DNA from: Roseinatronobacter monicus
Lineage (GTDB): Bacteria; Pseudomonadota; Alphaproteobacteria; Rhodobacterales; Rhodobacteraceae
Reading direction: 5' to 3'
Length of the DNA stretch: 64,000 nt
Assembly (NCBI RefSeq): GCF_006716865.1
Contig: NZ_VFPT01000001.1
Coordinates: 3,157,001-3,221,000, forward strand
In this document: piece after piece, positions 1-10,019 of the stretch
How positions within the stretch are numbered: position 1 is the stretch's first letter
Layout of the letters: the number at the start of each line of letters is the position of its first letter
Program-made: the position numbers and the translations under genes
The notes under the pieces: model-generated
Database searches by the model: none
What the model was told of the DNA's origin: nothing
What the model saw: the letters and a program-made list of their open reading frames with translations, nothing else

Positions 1-1323
1 CAGGGGCAGCAAGGCGTGCTCGTCTGGGGCGTGCTGGTTGCAGCCGCCATAGGAATGCGGCACCCAGACGGTTGGCACACCTAGCGTATGGGCAAAGCAT
101 TCGTTGGGTAGTGAGCCGCCCAGATTGGGCATCAGTGCAGGGGGCTTGCCAGTGGTGGCTAGCAACGACGCCGCGGCGAGTTTCACCCAAGGACTGTTCA
201 GCGGTGCGCGGGTGGCGTGAAAAATCGTCTCGCGCGTGGCATCGAGTTGCACTTGTTCAAACCCGTTGCGGTCCAGATGGCGACGCAGCGCGGGCAAAAT
301 GTCATCGGGGTCGGTGCCCACAACATAGCGCAACTGGCAATGGCCGACAGCAGCCCCCGGAATGGCATTGACCGGACGCTCTGGCGTGCCGGCATGTAGT
401 GCGAGCACCTCAAAGCTGTTCCAGCCGAAAACGCGTTCTTCGGGGCGCAGGTCCGGCTCGCCCCAGTTGCGGTCAATCTGCGGCAGGTCAGGATGATCGG
501 GCAGGGTGATATCAGCCAAAGCAGCGCGTACTTCGGCGGTCAGGCTGTCGGGGCGCCATTCGGGCACAAGGATTGCGCCGCGCGCATCGGTAATACAGGC
601 CAACGCCTGCGCCAGTATCACGGCAGGATTGGCCAGCAACCCGCCCCAATTGCCAGAGTGATGTGCGCCTTCGCGCAGATCAACCGTCAGCGAGAAATTC
701 ACGGCACCGCGCGTGCCCAAAAAGATCGTGGGCCGCGCGGGGTCGATCCGCGGACCGTCAGAGGCGATCAGCACATCTGCCGCCAGCCGCACCTTTTGCG
801 CAGCGCAAAACTCGGCCAGACCGGGCGAGCCTGTCTCTTCGCCCGTTTCGATCAGAATCTTGGAATTAAAGCCCAGCTTCCCCCCGCGCGCGGCCATCAC
901 ATGACCCAGCGCGCGGATATTGATGAAATGCTGGCCCTTATTGTCGGCCACACCGCGCCCGTAAACCCGATCTTCGACGCGGTGCAAGGTCCAAGGGTCG
1001 CGGTCGTCTGCCCAGCGCCCCTCATGGCCCATAATCACATCGCCATGCCCGTAGGTCAGCACAGTCGGCAGGTTTTCCCCCTCATGCCGTTCTGCGGTCA
1101 GAAGCGGATAGGGCACGCCAAGAGGGTTGTCATGCAGCGTGACCGTATAGCCCATCGCTTCCAGCATCGGGCGCATGTGCTGATCCAGATAGGTGCGCAA
1201 CTCTGCGCCGCGCTCCGGGTTCTGGCTTTCGGTCGGCACTGCGATCAGTCGCGCAAGATCGTCCAGAAAGCGGCCAGAGTCAAAATCTGACACCGCATGT
1301 TCCACTGCCTGTTGTCTGTCCAT
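1..1323 (-). CDS. M20 family metallopeptidase, 3' end cut by window
   Basis: Zinc-dependent exopeptidase or deacylase of the M20/ArgE/DapE class; the substrate is not evident. Reading leftwards from ATG at 1321-1323 gives 441 open codons to base 1. The start is set by AGGAGG six bases upstream. Visible motifs are YGHGDV (zinc-ligand His near residue 93), GRGVADNKGQ (bridging Asp), ETGEETGSPG (catalytic Glu and ligand Glu), ASDGPR, and near the end CNQHAPDEH, the distal zinc-ligand His. Family members run about 440-470 residues, so only a few C-terminal residues are probably missing. It is co-oriented with the downstream-lying LysR gene but 123 bases away, so probably separate. Family is well supported; specificity unknown. 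Confidence 0.88.
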   Translation of the reverse strand, partial: MDRQQAVEHAVSDFDSGRFLDDLARLIAVPTESQNPERGAELRTYLDQHMRPMLEAMGYTVTLHDNPLGVPYPLLTAERHEGENLPTVLTYGHGDVIMGHEGRWADDRDPWTLHRVEDRVYGRGVADNKGQHFINIRALGHVMAARGGKLGFNSKILIETGEETGSPGLAEFCAAQKVRLAADVLIASDGPRIDPARPTIFLGTRGAVNFSLTVDLREGAHHSGNWGGLLANPAVILAQALACITDARGAILVPEWRPDSLTAEVRAALADITLPDHPDLPQIDRNWGEPDLRPEERVFGWNSFEVLALHAGTPERPVNAIPGAAVGHCQLRYVVGTDPDDILPALRRHLDRNGFEQVQLDATRETIFHATRAPLNSPWVKLAAASLLATTGKPPALMPNLGGSLPNECFAHTLGVPTVWVPHSYGGCNQHAPDEHALLPL

Positions 1324-1446
1324 TCCTGCCTCCTGACTGTTTGGCATCCATAGGCCGCATCGGGCACGCGGGTGCAACCCCTGACTGTGCAAACCCCCTG
1401 CCTGACAGGTCATGTTGCCTGTATCATTCGCAGCACAGGGCTGGCG

Positions 1447-2376
1447 CTACAGGCTGTCCAGCACCCGCTGATACAGGCGCATCACAGCCTCGGTGGCAGA
1501 ATGGTGCCGGTGCCGGATCACGAAATATGGCTCGACCATAATATTCTCGGCAATATCCAGAACCGCCAAGCGCGCACCAATTCCGGTTTCGGTCAGCAGG
1601 TCCGCCACCTCTTTGGCTTGCGGGGTTATGACGTCACCCGCAGACAGCATCGTCAGCGCCACCAGCAAAGACGAACTGTTCGAGACCTGATCCGGCAGGG
1701 ATTGCCCCGCAAGGAAAAACGCATTCTCGACCGCCTGCCGGATCGGGGTGCCCCGATCCTGCATCACCCATTCAAACTGGCGCAGCTTTTCAAGGGCACC
1801 GCCGCGCTCGGCCGCAAGCGGGTGGTTTTCATTAACCAGAAGTGCCACACGTTCGGTTCTGGCAGGCGTGATTTCCAAATCCGTAGCATCATATCCGGTG
1901 GGCAGACGCGAGATGATGAAATCGAAATTGCGTTCTTCCAGCCCGCGCGCCAACTCTGCCGAGGGGGCGACATGGATCGTTACCTCAATATCCGGGGCGA
2001 ATTGGCGAAGATGGCGCACCGCCGGGACGACATAGCCGACCGCAGGGCCCGTGACAGCGCCGATACGCACTTTTCCAGACTTGCCAGAGCGGATCATCTG
2101 CAACTCATTCTCAAGCGTTTCAAACTCGCTCAGGATCACACTGGCACGGCGCAGAAAGGTTTGGCCAATCGCGGTCGGCATCATACCGCGCGGCAGGCGC
2201 TCGAAAATGGCAGCGCCAATATCAGCCTCTATCTCGGCCAGAATTCGCGAGGCAGCGGGCTGCGAAATGGCCAGTTGGTCAGCGGCCAGTTGCAACTTTC
2301 CCGTATCGGCAATGCTCAGGAGCAGCCGCAGATGTGATGACTTGAGGCGAGCAATGGACAGCATGACGCAAAGCAT
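1447..2376 (-). CDS. gbpR: LysR-type regulator, GbpR-like, of the sugar operon
   Basis: Transcription factor of 309 residues, divergent from the chvE-ggu-ara operon and probably its regulator. The N-terminal winged helix-turn-helix is clear (LAISQPAASRILAEIE), with the typical ERLPRGM turn after it, followed by a periplasmic-binding-like effector domain of usual length. It resembles GbpR, which in Azospirillum and Agrobacterium controls the adjacent sugar-binding protein gene in response to L-arabinose, galactose or fucose. The assignment of effector is inferred from the neighbouring arabinose genes. No strong ribosome binding site marks the start; an in-frame ATG four codons later (2364) is an alternative. 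Confidence 0.85.
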   Translation of the reverse strand: MLCVMLSIARLKSSHLRLLLSIADTGKLQLAADQLAISQPAASRILAEIEADIGAAIFERLPRGMMPTAIGQTFLRRASVILSEFETLENELQMIRSGKSGKVRIGAVTGPAVGYVVPAVRHLRQFAPDIEVTIHVAPSAELARGLEERNFDFIISRLPTGYDATDLEITPARTERVALLVNENHPLAAERGGALEKLRQFEWVMQDRGTPIRQAVENAFFLAGQSLPDQVSNSSSLLVALTMLSAGDVITPQAKEVADLLTETGIGARLAVLDIAENIMVEPYFVIRHRHHSATEAVMRLYQRVLDSL

Positions 2377-2392
2377 AATGTTAATGATATGG

Positions 2393-2408
2393 ATATTGCA
2401 ACTAATAT
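2393..2408. promoter_or_regulatory. Candidate LysR operator between gbpR and chvE
   Basis: ATATT and AATAT arms separated by six bases form an interrupted palindrome in the 131-base intergenic space. The surrounding stretch is clearly AT-rich against a GC-rich background. The form fits a LysR-type (T-N11-A) binding site serving both divergent genes. Function is inferred from position and symmetry only. Confidence 0.4.
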
Positions 2409-2507
2409 GATTTGTCCGGGATGCTTTGTTTCGATAAAGTTTGCCGTGTCAGAGCGCCCGGCCATGAATGCCCACGCGCCAAGACATTTCTCTGGGAGGA
2501 GCATGAA

Positions 2508-3557
2508 ATGACTTACAAACTTGTGGCCGCATCTGTGGTCGGAATGACACTTGCCACCGGTGCGATTGCCGAGGGCATGGTGGGCATCGCAATGCCCACA
2601 CAATCCTCTGCGCGCTGGATCTCGGATGGTCAGGCGATGGTCAGCCAATTCGAAGAAGCGGGTTACACAACCATCCTGCAATATGCCGAAGATGATATCC
2701 CCAACCAGCTTGCGCAGATTGAGAACATGGTCACGAATGGCGTGGATGTTCTGGTCATCGCGGCAATTGACGGGACAACCTTGTCGAACGCGTTGGAGAA
2801 CGCGCATTTCGCCGGGGTCGAGATCATCGCCTATGACCGGCTGATCCGCGACAGTGAACATGTCAGCTACTATGCGACATTCGACAATTTTCAGGTCGGC
2901 GTGCAGCAGGCAACATCGCTTGTGTCGGGACTGGAAGAACGCTTTGGCGACGGGCCTTGGAATGTCGAGATTTTCGGCGGCTCGCCCGATGATAACAACG
3001 CTTATTTCTTCTACGACGGGGCCATGTCGATCCTGCAACCCCTGATCGACGATGGCGCGATCAATGTTGTGTCCGGGCAGATGGGCATGGACCGTGTCGG
3101 CACATTGCGCTGGGACGGGGCCGTTGCACAGGCGCGGATGGATAACCTTCTATCCGCCCATTACACCGACGATGAGGTTCATGGCGTGTTGTCCCCCTAT
3201 GACGGGCTGTCCATCGGCATTCTGTCCTCGCTGAAAGGGGTTGGCTATGGGTCTGACGACCAGCTCATGCCTATCGTCACCGGACAAGATGCCGAGGTGC
3301 CGTCGATCAAGTCCATTCTGGCAGGCGAGCAGTATTCGACCGTGTTCAAGGACACACGCGAGTTGGCGCGGGTCACAGTCGGCATGGTCGATGCGCTTAT
3401 CAGCGGGTCAGAGCCGGAAATCAACGACACGGAAACCTATGACAATGGCGTCAAGGTTGTCCCGAGCTTTTTGCTGGAGCCGGTTGCCGTAGACGGGTCG
3501 AACTGGGAAGAAATCCTTGTCGGTTCGGGCTACTATACCGAAGACCAGCTGCGCTGA
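2508..3557 (+). CDS. chvE: Sugar ABC transporter substrate-binding protein ChvE
   Basis: Periplasmic binding protein of 349 residues for aldose sugars. ATG 2508 is chosen because GGGAGGA lies seven bases upstream and it gives a clean signal peptide (hydrophobic core to residue about 20, cleavage after AIA). The mature protein has the type I periplasmic-binding fold of xylose/ChvE proteins: an early [14 protein letters not shown] segment, [30 protein letters not shown] and [16 protein letters not shown]. It is the first gene of the + operon, followed by its ATPase and permease. In Agrobacterium, ChvE binds arabinose, galactose and other sugars; here the downstream enzymes point to L-arabinose as a main substrate. 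Confidence 0.92.
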   Translation: MTYKLVAASVVGMTLATGAIAEGMVGIAMPTQSSARWISDGQAMVSQFEEAGYTTILQYAEDDIPNQLAQIENMVTNGVDVLVIAAIDGTTLSNALENAHFAGVEIIAYDRLIRDSEHVSYYATFDNFQVGVQQATSLVSGLEERFGDGPWNVEIFGGSPDDNNAYFFYDGAMSILQPLIDDGAINVVSGQMGMDRVGTLRWDGAVAQARMDNLLSAHYTDDEVHGVLSPYDGLSIGILSSLKGVGYGSDDQLMPIVTGQDAEVPSIKSILAGEQYSTVFKDTRELARVTVGMVDALISGSEPEINDTETYDNGVKVVPSFLLEPVAVDGSNWEEILVGSGYYTEDQLR

Positions 3558-3641
3558 TCCACTTCATTCCATGACAAGATCGCATGTTCCGGGGCCAATC
3601 GGCTTTCGGGGCATGCGCAAGACCGGAAAGGACGGAACAAG

Positions 3642-5174
3642 ATGCAGCCATTGCTGGAAATGCGCGCCATCTCCAAGACCTTCCCAGGTGTGAAGGCGCT
3701 GGATCGGGTGAACCTGAGCGTGGCACAGGGCGAGATTCACGCCGTTGTCGGCGAAAACGGCGCAGGCAAGTCAACCCTTATGAAAGTGCTGTCCGGTGTC
3801 TATCCGGCGGGCAGCTATGACGGTGAAATTCACTATGACGGTGAACTCGCCGCGTTCCGCTCGATCCGCGACAGCGAAGCGCGCGGCATCATCATCATCC
3901 ATCAGGAGCTGGCCCTTGTGCCGCTTCTGTCGATTGCCGAAAACCTGTTTCTGGGCAACGAGATCACCCGCAACGGCTGTATCAGCTGGCACGAAACCAC
4001 GCAGCGCACCCGCGAATTGCTGGCCAAAGTGGGCTTGAGTGACGCACCGACAACCCCGGTGGAAAAGCTGGGCGTCGGCAAGCAGCAACTGGTCGAGATT
4101 GCTAAGGCACTGGCCAAGGATGTGCGTCTGCTGATTTTGGATGAGCCGACAGCCTCGCTGTCCGAAGCTGACAGCGACGCGCTGTTGCAGCTTATGCTGG
4201 AATTGAAATCCGGAGGCGTCACGCAGATCATTATCAGTCACAAGCTGAATGAAATCCGCCGCGTGGCCGACAGCATCACTGTGCTGCGCGACGGTGCGAC
4301 TGTCTCGACCCTGAACGCGGCCACAGACCAGATTACCGAAAACCGGATCGTGCGCGATATGGTCGGGCGCGATATGGAAAACCGCTACCCTGCCCGCCAG
4401 CGCCGCGCAGGCGCGCTCCTGATGGAAATCGAAAACTGGTCCGTGCGCCACCCGGATTTCCCCGACAGGCATGTCATCAAGAACATTTCCTTCGATGTAC
4501 GCGAGGGCGAGGTTGTCGGCATTGCCGGACTGATGGGCGCAGGGCGCACCGAACTGGCGATGAGCATTTTCGGCCAGTCCTATGGCCGCGATATTACGGG
4601 CGAGGCGCGCATCAACGGCAAGCCTGTGCGCCTGCACACTGTCAGCGCCGCTATTGCCGCGGGGCTGGCCTATGTGACCGAGGACCGCAAATCACTGGGC
4701 CTTATTCTGGAAGAAAACATTCAGCGCAATATCAGCATGGCAAACCTGAAAGCCGTGGCCAAAAATGGTCTGCTGAACGAGGCGCGCGAAACGCAGGTGG
4801 CCGAGGGCTACCGCAAAAGCATGAATATTCGCACACCCAGCGTGTTCCAGCAGGTCATGAACTTGTCGGGCGGCAACCAGCAAAAGGTCGTCTTGTCGAA
4901 ATGGCTGTTTTCCGAACCCGCCGTTCTGATTCTGGACGAGCCGACACGCGGCATTGATGTCGGTGCAAAATTCGAGATTTACGGCCTGATCAACGAGTTG
5001 TCCGCCCAAGGCAAGGGGGTTGTTATGATCTCCTCTGAAATGCCGGAACTGCTGGGCATGTGTGACAGGATTTACGTCATGAACGAAGGGGCCATCATGG
5101 GCGAATTGACAGCGCAAGACGCCAGTCAGGAACGCATCATGTCCATGATCGTCACAAAATCGGAGAAAGTCTGA
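3642..5174 (+). CDS. gguA: Sugar ABC transporter ATP-binding protein GguA
   Basis: Double-cassette ATPase of 510 residues energising sugar import with GguB. The first cassette has Walker [10 protein letters not shown] (near residue 38), signature [15 protein letters not shown] and Walker [14 protein letters not shown]. The second has a degenerate Walker A (GLMGAGRTE), which is normal for this carbohydrate-uptake-2 family, then [15 protein letters not shown] and [15 protein letters not shown]. Length matches XylG/MmsA/GguA proteins. It lies 84 bases after chvE, and its TGA is followed after one base by the gguB ATG, so translation is probably coupled. Confidence 0.92.
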   Translation: MQPLLEMRAISKTFPGVKALDRVNLSVAQGEIHAVVGENGAGKSTLMKVLSGVYPAGSYDGEIHYDGELAAFRSIRDSEARGIIIIHQELALVPLLSIAENLFLGNEITRNGCISWHETTQRTRELLAKVGLSDAPTTPVEKLGVGKQQLVEIAKALAKDVRLLILDEPTASLSEADSDALLQLMLELKSGGVTQIIISHKLNEIRRVADSITVLRDGATVSTLNAATDQITENRIVRDMVGRDMENRYPARQRRAGALLMEIENWSVRHPDFPDRHVIKNISFDVREGEVVGIAGLMGAGRTELAMSIFGQSYGRDITGEARINGKPVRLHTVSAAIAAGLAYVTEDRKSLGLILEENIQRNISMANLKAVAKNGLLNEARETQVAEGYRKSMNIRTPSVFQQVMNLSGGNQQKVVLSKWLFSEPAVLILDEPTRGIDVGAKFEIYGLINELSAQGKGVVMISSEMPELLGMCDRIYVMNEGAIMGELTAQDASQERIMSMIVTKSEKV

Positions 5175-5175
5175 A

Positions 5176-6405
5176 ATGCAATCCGCAACTGCACAATCCG
5201 GCACGGCGCAATCCATGCGCGACTATCTGGTAAACCACCTGCGCGAATACGGGCTTCTGTTCGCCCTGATCGCCGTCATGGTGTTTTTCCAGATCACCAC
5301 GAATGGCACATTGCTGCGACCTGTGAACATCACCAACCTGCTGTTGCAAAACAGTTATATCGTCATCATGGCGCTTGGGATGCTGATCGTCATCGTGTCA
5401 GGCAATATCGACCTGTCGGTGGGGTCGGTGATGGGATTCATCGGCGCGCTGGCGGCGGTGCTGATCGTATCGATGGGCCTGCCGCTGATGCTGGCGGTTG
5501 TGATCTGTCTGGTAGCGGGCGGGTTGATCGGCGCGGCGCAGGGCTATTGGATTGCCTATTGGAAAATCCCGTCCTTCATCGTGACGCTGGCGGGCATGCT
5601 GGTTTTTCGCGGGTTGTCGCTGTGGTTGCTGCAAGGCCAGTCTGTCGGCCCCTTCCCGCGCGAATTTCAAGTCATCGCCACGGGCTTTGTCGCTGATCCG
5701 TTTCCCGCCGCATGGGGGCAATCGCTGGCCGTGATGTTTGGCGAGCGCAATGTCAATGTGCTGGCGCTGTTGACCGGTGTGGTTGCGGCGGGCGTCATCG
5801 TCTGGCTGGGCGTCAAGAAACGCGCCCGCAACGCGAGTTTTGGTGTTGCGGGGGAGCCATTCCTGTTTTTCGTCATCCGCAACGTGATCATAGCGGCGGC
5901 GCTTGTCTTTATCACCTTCAAGCTGGCCAGTTTTCGCGGTCTGCCGAATGTGCTGCTGACGATGGGCATTCTGACGATCATCTACGCCTTTCTGACCGAA
6001 AACACTGTGATCGGTCGCCAGGTTTACGCTGTGGGCGGCAATGAAAAGGCCGCCAAACTGTCGGGCATCAAATCCGAGCGGCTGACCTTTCTGGCCTTCG
6101 TCAATATGGGGGTGCTGGCCGCGGCGGCGGGGCTGGTCTTTGCCGCGCGGCTGAACACCGCCACACCGAAGGCAGGTTTCGCGCTGGAACTGGATGTGAT
6201 CGCCGCAGCCTTTATTGGCGGTGCATCCATGTCGGGCGGTGTCGGCAAGATCGTGGGCGCGGTTGTCGGCGCTTTCCTGATGGGGGTGCTCAATAACGGC
6301 ATGTCGATCATGGGGATCGGCATCGACTATCAGCAGATGATCAAGGGGCTGGTGTTGCTGGCGGCTGTGATCTTCGATGTCTACAACAAAAGCAAACGCG
6401 CCTGA
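5176..6405 (+). CDS. gguB: Sugar ABC transporter permease GguB
   Basis: Inner-membrane permease of 409 residues in the XylH/GguB family, with roughly ten hydrophobic segments. The family hallmark GNIDLSVGSVMGF is near residue 75, and the C-terminal permease signature GAAFIGGASMSGGVGKIVGAVVGA-like region is complete (read as FIGGASMSGGVG). It starts one base after the gguA stop and ends 20 bases before the arabinonate dehydratase. An extra hydrophilic loop around residues 185-235 is usual for the long XylH/GguB subgroup. Confidence 0.92.
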   Translation: MQSATAQSGTAQSMRDYLVNHLREYGLLFALIAVMVFFQITTNGTLLRPVNITNLLLQNSYIVIMALGMLIVIVSGNIDLSVGSVMGFIGALAAVLIVSMGLPLMLAVVICLVAGGLIGAAQGYWIAYWKIPSFIVTLAGMLVFRGLSLWLLQGQSVGPFPREFQVIATGFVADPFPAAWGQSLAVMFGERNVNVLALLTGVVAAGVIVWLGVKKRARNASFGVAGEPFLFFVIRNVIIAAALVFITFKLASFRGLPNVLLTMGILTIIYAFLTENTVIGRQVYAVGGNEKAAKLSGIKSERLTFLAFVNMGVLAAAAGLVFAARLNTATPKAGFALELDVIAAAFIGGASMSGGVGKIVGAVVGAFLMGVLNNGMSIMGIGIDYQQMIKGLVLLAAVIFDVYNKSKRA

Positions 6406-6425
6406 GGCGGGCAGAAGGGCAAAAC

Positions 6426-8168
6426 ATGACATTCAAACCAGCCGATTGGCCCCGCAAGCTGCGCTCTCAGGAATGGTTCGGCGGCAGTGGACGCGACCAG
6501 ATTTATCATCGCGGATGGATGAAAAATCAGGGCATCCCGCATGATATGTTCGATGGCCGCCCCGTTATCGCCATTCTGAACACATGGTCGGAACTGACAC
6601 CCTGCAACGCCCATCTGGCTGCACTGGCCCAAAAAGTGCGCGCCGGGATTTATGAGGCCGGTGGCCTGCCGGTCGAAGTGCCTGCCTTTTCCGCCTCGGA
6701 ATCCGGGTTCCGCCCGTCCGCGATGATGTTTCGCAACCTTGCGGCCATGTCGATTGAGGAACAGATGCGGGGCCTGCCGATGGATGGCTGCGTGCTGCTG
6801 GCAGGCTGTGACAAGACCACGCCCAGCCTGCTGATGGCCGCTGCCTCGACCGACCTGCCGTCGATCCTTGTCAGCGGCGGGCCAATGCTGAACGGCCATT
6901 TCCGGGGCGAGCGTGTTGGATCAGGCACGCATCTTTGGAAATTCTCCGAAGCGGTGAAGGCAGGCGAGATGACGCAGGAGGAGTTTCTGGAAGCCGAAGC
7001 CTCCATGTCGCGCTCGGCGGGGTCGTGCAACACGATGGGCACAGCCTCCACCATGGCGTCGATGGCCGAAGCGCTGGGCATGGCACTGTCAGGCAATGCG
7101 GCCATTCCGGCGGTGGATTCGCGACGCAGCGTGATGGCGCAGCTTTCGGGGCGGCGCATTGTGCAGATGGCCAAGGATGATCTGAAACCCTCGGATATTC
7201 TGACCAAACAGGCGTTTGAGAATGCCATCCGCACCAATGCCGCGATTGGCGGGTCTACCAACGCGGTCATTCACCTGCTGGCCATTGCCGGGCGCGTGGG
7301 GCTGGACCTGAGCCTTGACGACTGGGACCGTTGCGGGCGCGGGGTGCCCACAATCGTGAACCTGATGCCGTCGGGCAAATATCTGATGGAGGAATTTTTC
7401 TACGCTGGCGGCGTGCCGGTCGTGCTGCGCCGTCTGGGCGAGGCGGGCTTGCTGCATAAGGACGCGCTGACCGTTTCAGGCGGGCCGGTCTGGGATGAAT
7501 TGCAAGGGGTCATCAACCACAACCCCGATGTGATTCTGCCGGTCGAGCAAGCGCTGACACAGGAAGGCGGCATAGTTGTGCTGCGCGGCAATCTGGCCCC
7601 GAAGGGGGCAGTGCTGAAACCCTCTGCGGCCTCTGCGCATCTGCTGCAGCATCGGGGCCGCGCGGTCGTGTTTGAAGATATCGACGATTACAAGGCGCGC
7701 ATCAATGACCCCGATCTGGACATTGATGAGACCTGCGTCATGGTCCTGAAAAACTGCGGCCCCAAGGGCTATCCGGGCATGGCAGAGGTGGGCAATATGG
7801 GCCTGCCGCCGAAGGTGCTGAAAAAGGGCATCACGGATATGGTGCGCATTTCAGATGCGCGCATGTCGGGCACGGCTTACGGAACTGTTGTGCTGCATAC
7901 CTCGCCCGAAGCGGCGGCGGGTGGCCCGCTGGCAGTGGTGCAAAGCGGCGATATGATCGAGCTGGATGTGACCGCGCGCCGCCTGCATCTGGACATACCC
8001 GATGCGGAACTTGCCGCGCGGCTGGAACAGTGGGTGCCCGCAAAAGACCGGCCCGCCACGGGCTATGCGTGGTTGCATGACCGCCATGTGGAGGGGGCCG
8101 ATACCGGGGCCGATCTGGATTTCCTCAAAGGGTGCCGTGGTGCGCCCGTCGGACGGGACAGCCACTGA
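6426..8168 (+). CDS. araC: L-arabinonate dehydratase (IlvD/Edd family)
   Basis: Converts L-arabinonate to 2-keto-3-deoxy-L-arabinonate, third step of non-phosphorylating L-arabinose breakdown. It has 580 residues. The three Cys expected to hold the [2Fe-2S] cluster are visible: C60 (TPCNAH), C128 (GCDKTTPS) and C201 (GSCNTMGTAS), the same spacing as characterised Rhizobium sugar-acid dehydratases. The C-terminal half includes NCGPKGYPGMAEVGN and RMSGTAYGTVVLH. The dehydratase could also take D-fuconate or D-galactonate; the surrounding lactonase, dehydratase and semialdehyde dehydrogenase favour arabinonate. Its TGA overlaps the next ATG by one base. The symbol follows Azospirillum usage and is unrelated to the E. 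coli regulator AraC. Confidence 0.88.
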   Translation: MTFKPADWPRKLRSQEWFGGSGRDQIYHRGWMKNQGIPHDMFDGRPVIAILNTWSELTPCNAHLAALAQKVRAGIYEAGGLPVEVPAFSASESGFRPSAMMFRNLAAMSIEEQMRGLPMDGCVLLAGCDKTTPSLLMAAASTDLPSILVSGGPMLNGHFRGERVGSGTHLWKFSEAVKAGEMTQEEFLEAEASMSRSAGSCNTMGTASTMASMAEALGMALSGNAAIPAVDSRRSVMAQLSGRRIVQMAKDDLKPSDILTKQAFENAIRTNAAIGGSTNAVIHLLAIAGRVGLDLSLDDWDRCGRGVPTIVNLMPSGKYLMEEFFYAGGVPVVLRRLGEAGLLHKDALTVSGGPVWDELQGVINHNPDVILPVEQALTQEGGIVVLRGNLAPKGAVLKPSAASAHLLQHRGRAVVFEDIDDYKARINDPDLDIDETCVMVLKNCGPKGYPGMAEVGNMGLPPKVLKKGITDMVRISDARMSGTAYGTVVLHTSPEAAAGGPLAVVQSGDMIELDVTARRLHLDIPDAELAARLEQWVPAKDRPATGYAWLHDRHVEGADTGADLDFLKGCRGAPVGRDSH

Positions 8169-9082
8169 TGAAAATCGCTCTTGTCGGAATAGGAAAGATC
8201 GCCCTCGATCAGCATGTGCCCGCATTGGCGGCCTCGCCCGATTGGGAACTGGCGGCAACGGTGTCGCGCAACGGTGCGGTGGACGGGGTCGAGGCGTGGC
8301 GTGATCTTGACGCAATGCTGGAGGCGCGCAGCGATATTCGTGTCGTCTCGCTCTGCCTGCCGCCAGTGCCGCGTTTTGACTACGCGATGAAAGCCCTGCA
8401 AGCCGGGCGCTATGTCATGCTGGAAAAGCCCCCCGGTGCCACCTTAAGCGAATGTGCCCTGCTGGAACGCGCGGCGCATGACTTGCAACTGGGCATTTTC
8501 GCCACATGGCACAGCCGAGAGGCGGCGATGGTCGCCCCCGCCAAGGCTTGGCTGGCGGATAAAACCATCACTTCCGGGCGCATCACATGGCGCGAGGATG
8601 TGCGCAAATGGCACCCCGGTCAGGACTGGGTGTTTGAACCCGGCGGCATGGGCGTGTTCGACCCCGGCATCAATGCGCTGTCGATCCTGACCGAGATCCT
8701 GCCCCGCCCCGTGCATCTGCGCGCCGCCACGCTCGAATTTCCCGAAAACCGACAGACCCCCATTGCAGCGCACCTGCACCTGTCCAACGGAATCGAAGCC
8801 GATTTCGATTGGCGTCAGGAAGGCCCGCAAACATGGAGCATCGAACTGGAAACCGATCACGGCACGCTTGCCTTGCATGATGGCGGCGCACGGCTGGTGA
8901 TTGACGGCGCGGTCAGCGCGGCCCCGGACGCCACACTCAGCGGTGAATATCCGCGCCTCTATGCGCGCATGGCCGAGTTGGTGCGCGCAGGTCAGTCTGA
9001 CATGGACCTGTCGCCCATGGTGCTGGTCGCCGATGCTTTCACACTGGGCCGCCGCGTCACCGCCGCGCCCTTTCACTTTTGA
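8168..9082 (+). CDS. araA: L-arabinose 1-dehydrogenase (Gfo/Idh/MocA family)
   Basis: NAD(P)-dependent oxidation of L-arabinose (or D-galactose) to the 1,4-lactone, first step of the pathway. It has 304 residues. ATG 8168 is chosen because it overlaps the preceding stop (ATGA) and directly begins the Rossmann motif GIGKIALDQHVPAL. The catalytic-Lys motif EKPPG is near residue 91, and GVFDPGINALS follows in the C-terminal domain. Length and motifs match the L-arabinose/galactose 1-dehydrogenases of Azospirillum and rhizobia. Substrate assignment rests on operon context. The symbol follows Azospirillum nomenclature, not the E. coli isomerase. Confidence 0.85.
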   Translation: MKIALVGIGKIALDQHVPALAASPDWELAATVSRNGAVDGVEAWRDLDAMLEARSDIRVVSLCLPPVPRFDYAMKALQAGRYVMLEKPPGATLSECALLERAAHDLQLGIFATWHSREAAMVAPAKAWLADKTITSGRITWREDVRKWHPGQDWVFEPGGMGVFDPGINALSILTEILPRPVHLRAATLEFPENRQTPIAAHLHLSNGIEADFDWRQEGPQTWSIELETDHGTLALHDGGARLVIDGAVSAAPDATLSGEYPRLYARMAELVRAGQSDMDLSPMVLVADAFTLGRRVTAAPFHF

Positions 9083-9091
9083 GGAAACGCT

Positions 9092-10009
9092 ATGAAAACG
9101 CCCCTTACAGGCATTCTGCCTGTCGCCCCCACCCCTTTTTTCGATGACGGCACAGTCGATCATGACGGCATGCGCCGCGTGATTGATTGCATGATAGATC
9201 AGGGTGTCGATGCGATCTGCATTCTGGCGAATTATTCCGAACAGTTCCTTTTGTCCGATGAAGAGCGGCTTGCCCTGATGCGGGTGTCACTGGAACATGC
9301 AGGCGGGCGCGTGCCTGTGATCGTGACGATCAGCCATTTCTCGACCGATGTTGTGGTGGCGCGGGCGCGCGCCGCACAGGCAATGGGCGCGGCCATGGTG
9401 ATGATGATGCCGCCCTATCACGGTGTCGGGCTGGTCCCCGCCGAGGAAGGCGTGTTCGAGCATTTTAAGGCCGTGTCAGACGCCATCACCATTCCCATCA
9501 TGGTGCAGGACGCGCCCTTGTCGGGCTGTCAGATGTCGGTGCCGCTGCTGGTGCGCATGGCGCGCGAGTTGGAACAGGTCAGCTATTTCAAGATGGAAAT
9601 GCCCTTCGCCGCCGACAAGCTTGCCGCCCTGATCGAGGCGGGCGGGGCGGATATTCTTGGCCCCTTTGATGGCGAAGAGGCCGTGACCCTGCTGGCCGAT
9701 CTGGATGCAGGCTGCACCGGCACCATGACATCTGCGCTGCTGCCCGAACATATCCGTCCCATCGTGATCGACTACCGCGCGGGCGACACGGATGCGGCCC
9801 TTGCGCAATGGACGCGGTGCCTGCCGCTGATCAACCACGAGAACCGCCAATGCGGATTGCGCGCTTCCAAGACAGTGATGAAAGCGGGCGGCGTGATCCG
9901 CTCGGACCATGTGCGCCATCCGCTGAAACCCCTCTCCCCCCGCACCCGTGATCGGTTGTTGCAACTGGCCGAGGAGCTTGACCTGATCGCCCTGCGTTGG
10001 GGAAAATAA
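9092..10009 (+). CDS. araD: 2-keto-3-deoxy-L-arabinonate dehydratase (DapA family)
   Basis: Dehydrates 2-keto-3-deoxy-L-arabinonate to 2-oxoglutarate semialdehyde. It has 305 residues with the DHDPS-type TIM-barrel. The Schiff-base lysine is K167 in YFKMEMP. The VQDAP segment near residue 138 stands where classical DHDPS enzymes have a Tyr-containing YNxP motif, which fits the keto-deoxy-arabinonate dehydratase subgroup rather than lysine biosynthesis. It lies nine bases after the dehydrogenase and ten before the semialdehyde dehydrogenase. The sibling activity, an aldolase giving glycolaldehyde, is less likely because a semialdehyde dehydrogenase is next. Confidence 0.87.
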   Translation: MKTPLTGILPVAPTPFFDDGTVDHDGMRRVIDCMIDQGVDAICILANYSEQFLLSDEERLALMRVSLEHAGGRVPVIVTISHFSTDVVVARARAAQAMGAAMVMMMPPYHGVGLVPAEEGVFEHFKAVSDAITIPIMVQDAPLSGCQMSVPLLVRMARELEQVSYFKMEMPFAADKLAALIEAGGADILGPFDGEEAVTLLADLDAGCTGTMTSALLPEHIRPIVIDYRAGDTDAALAQWTRCLPLINHENRQCGLRASKTVMKAGGVIRSDHVRHPLKPLSPRTRDRLLQLAEELDLIALRWGK

Positions 10010-10019
10010 GGAACTTGAT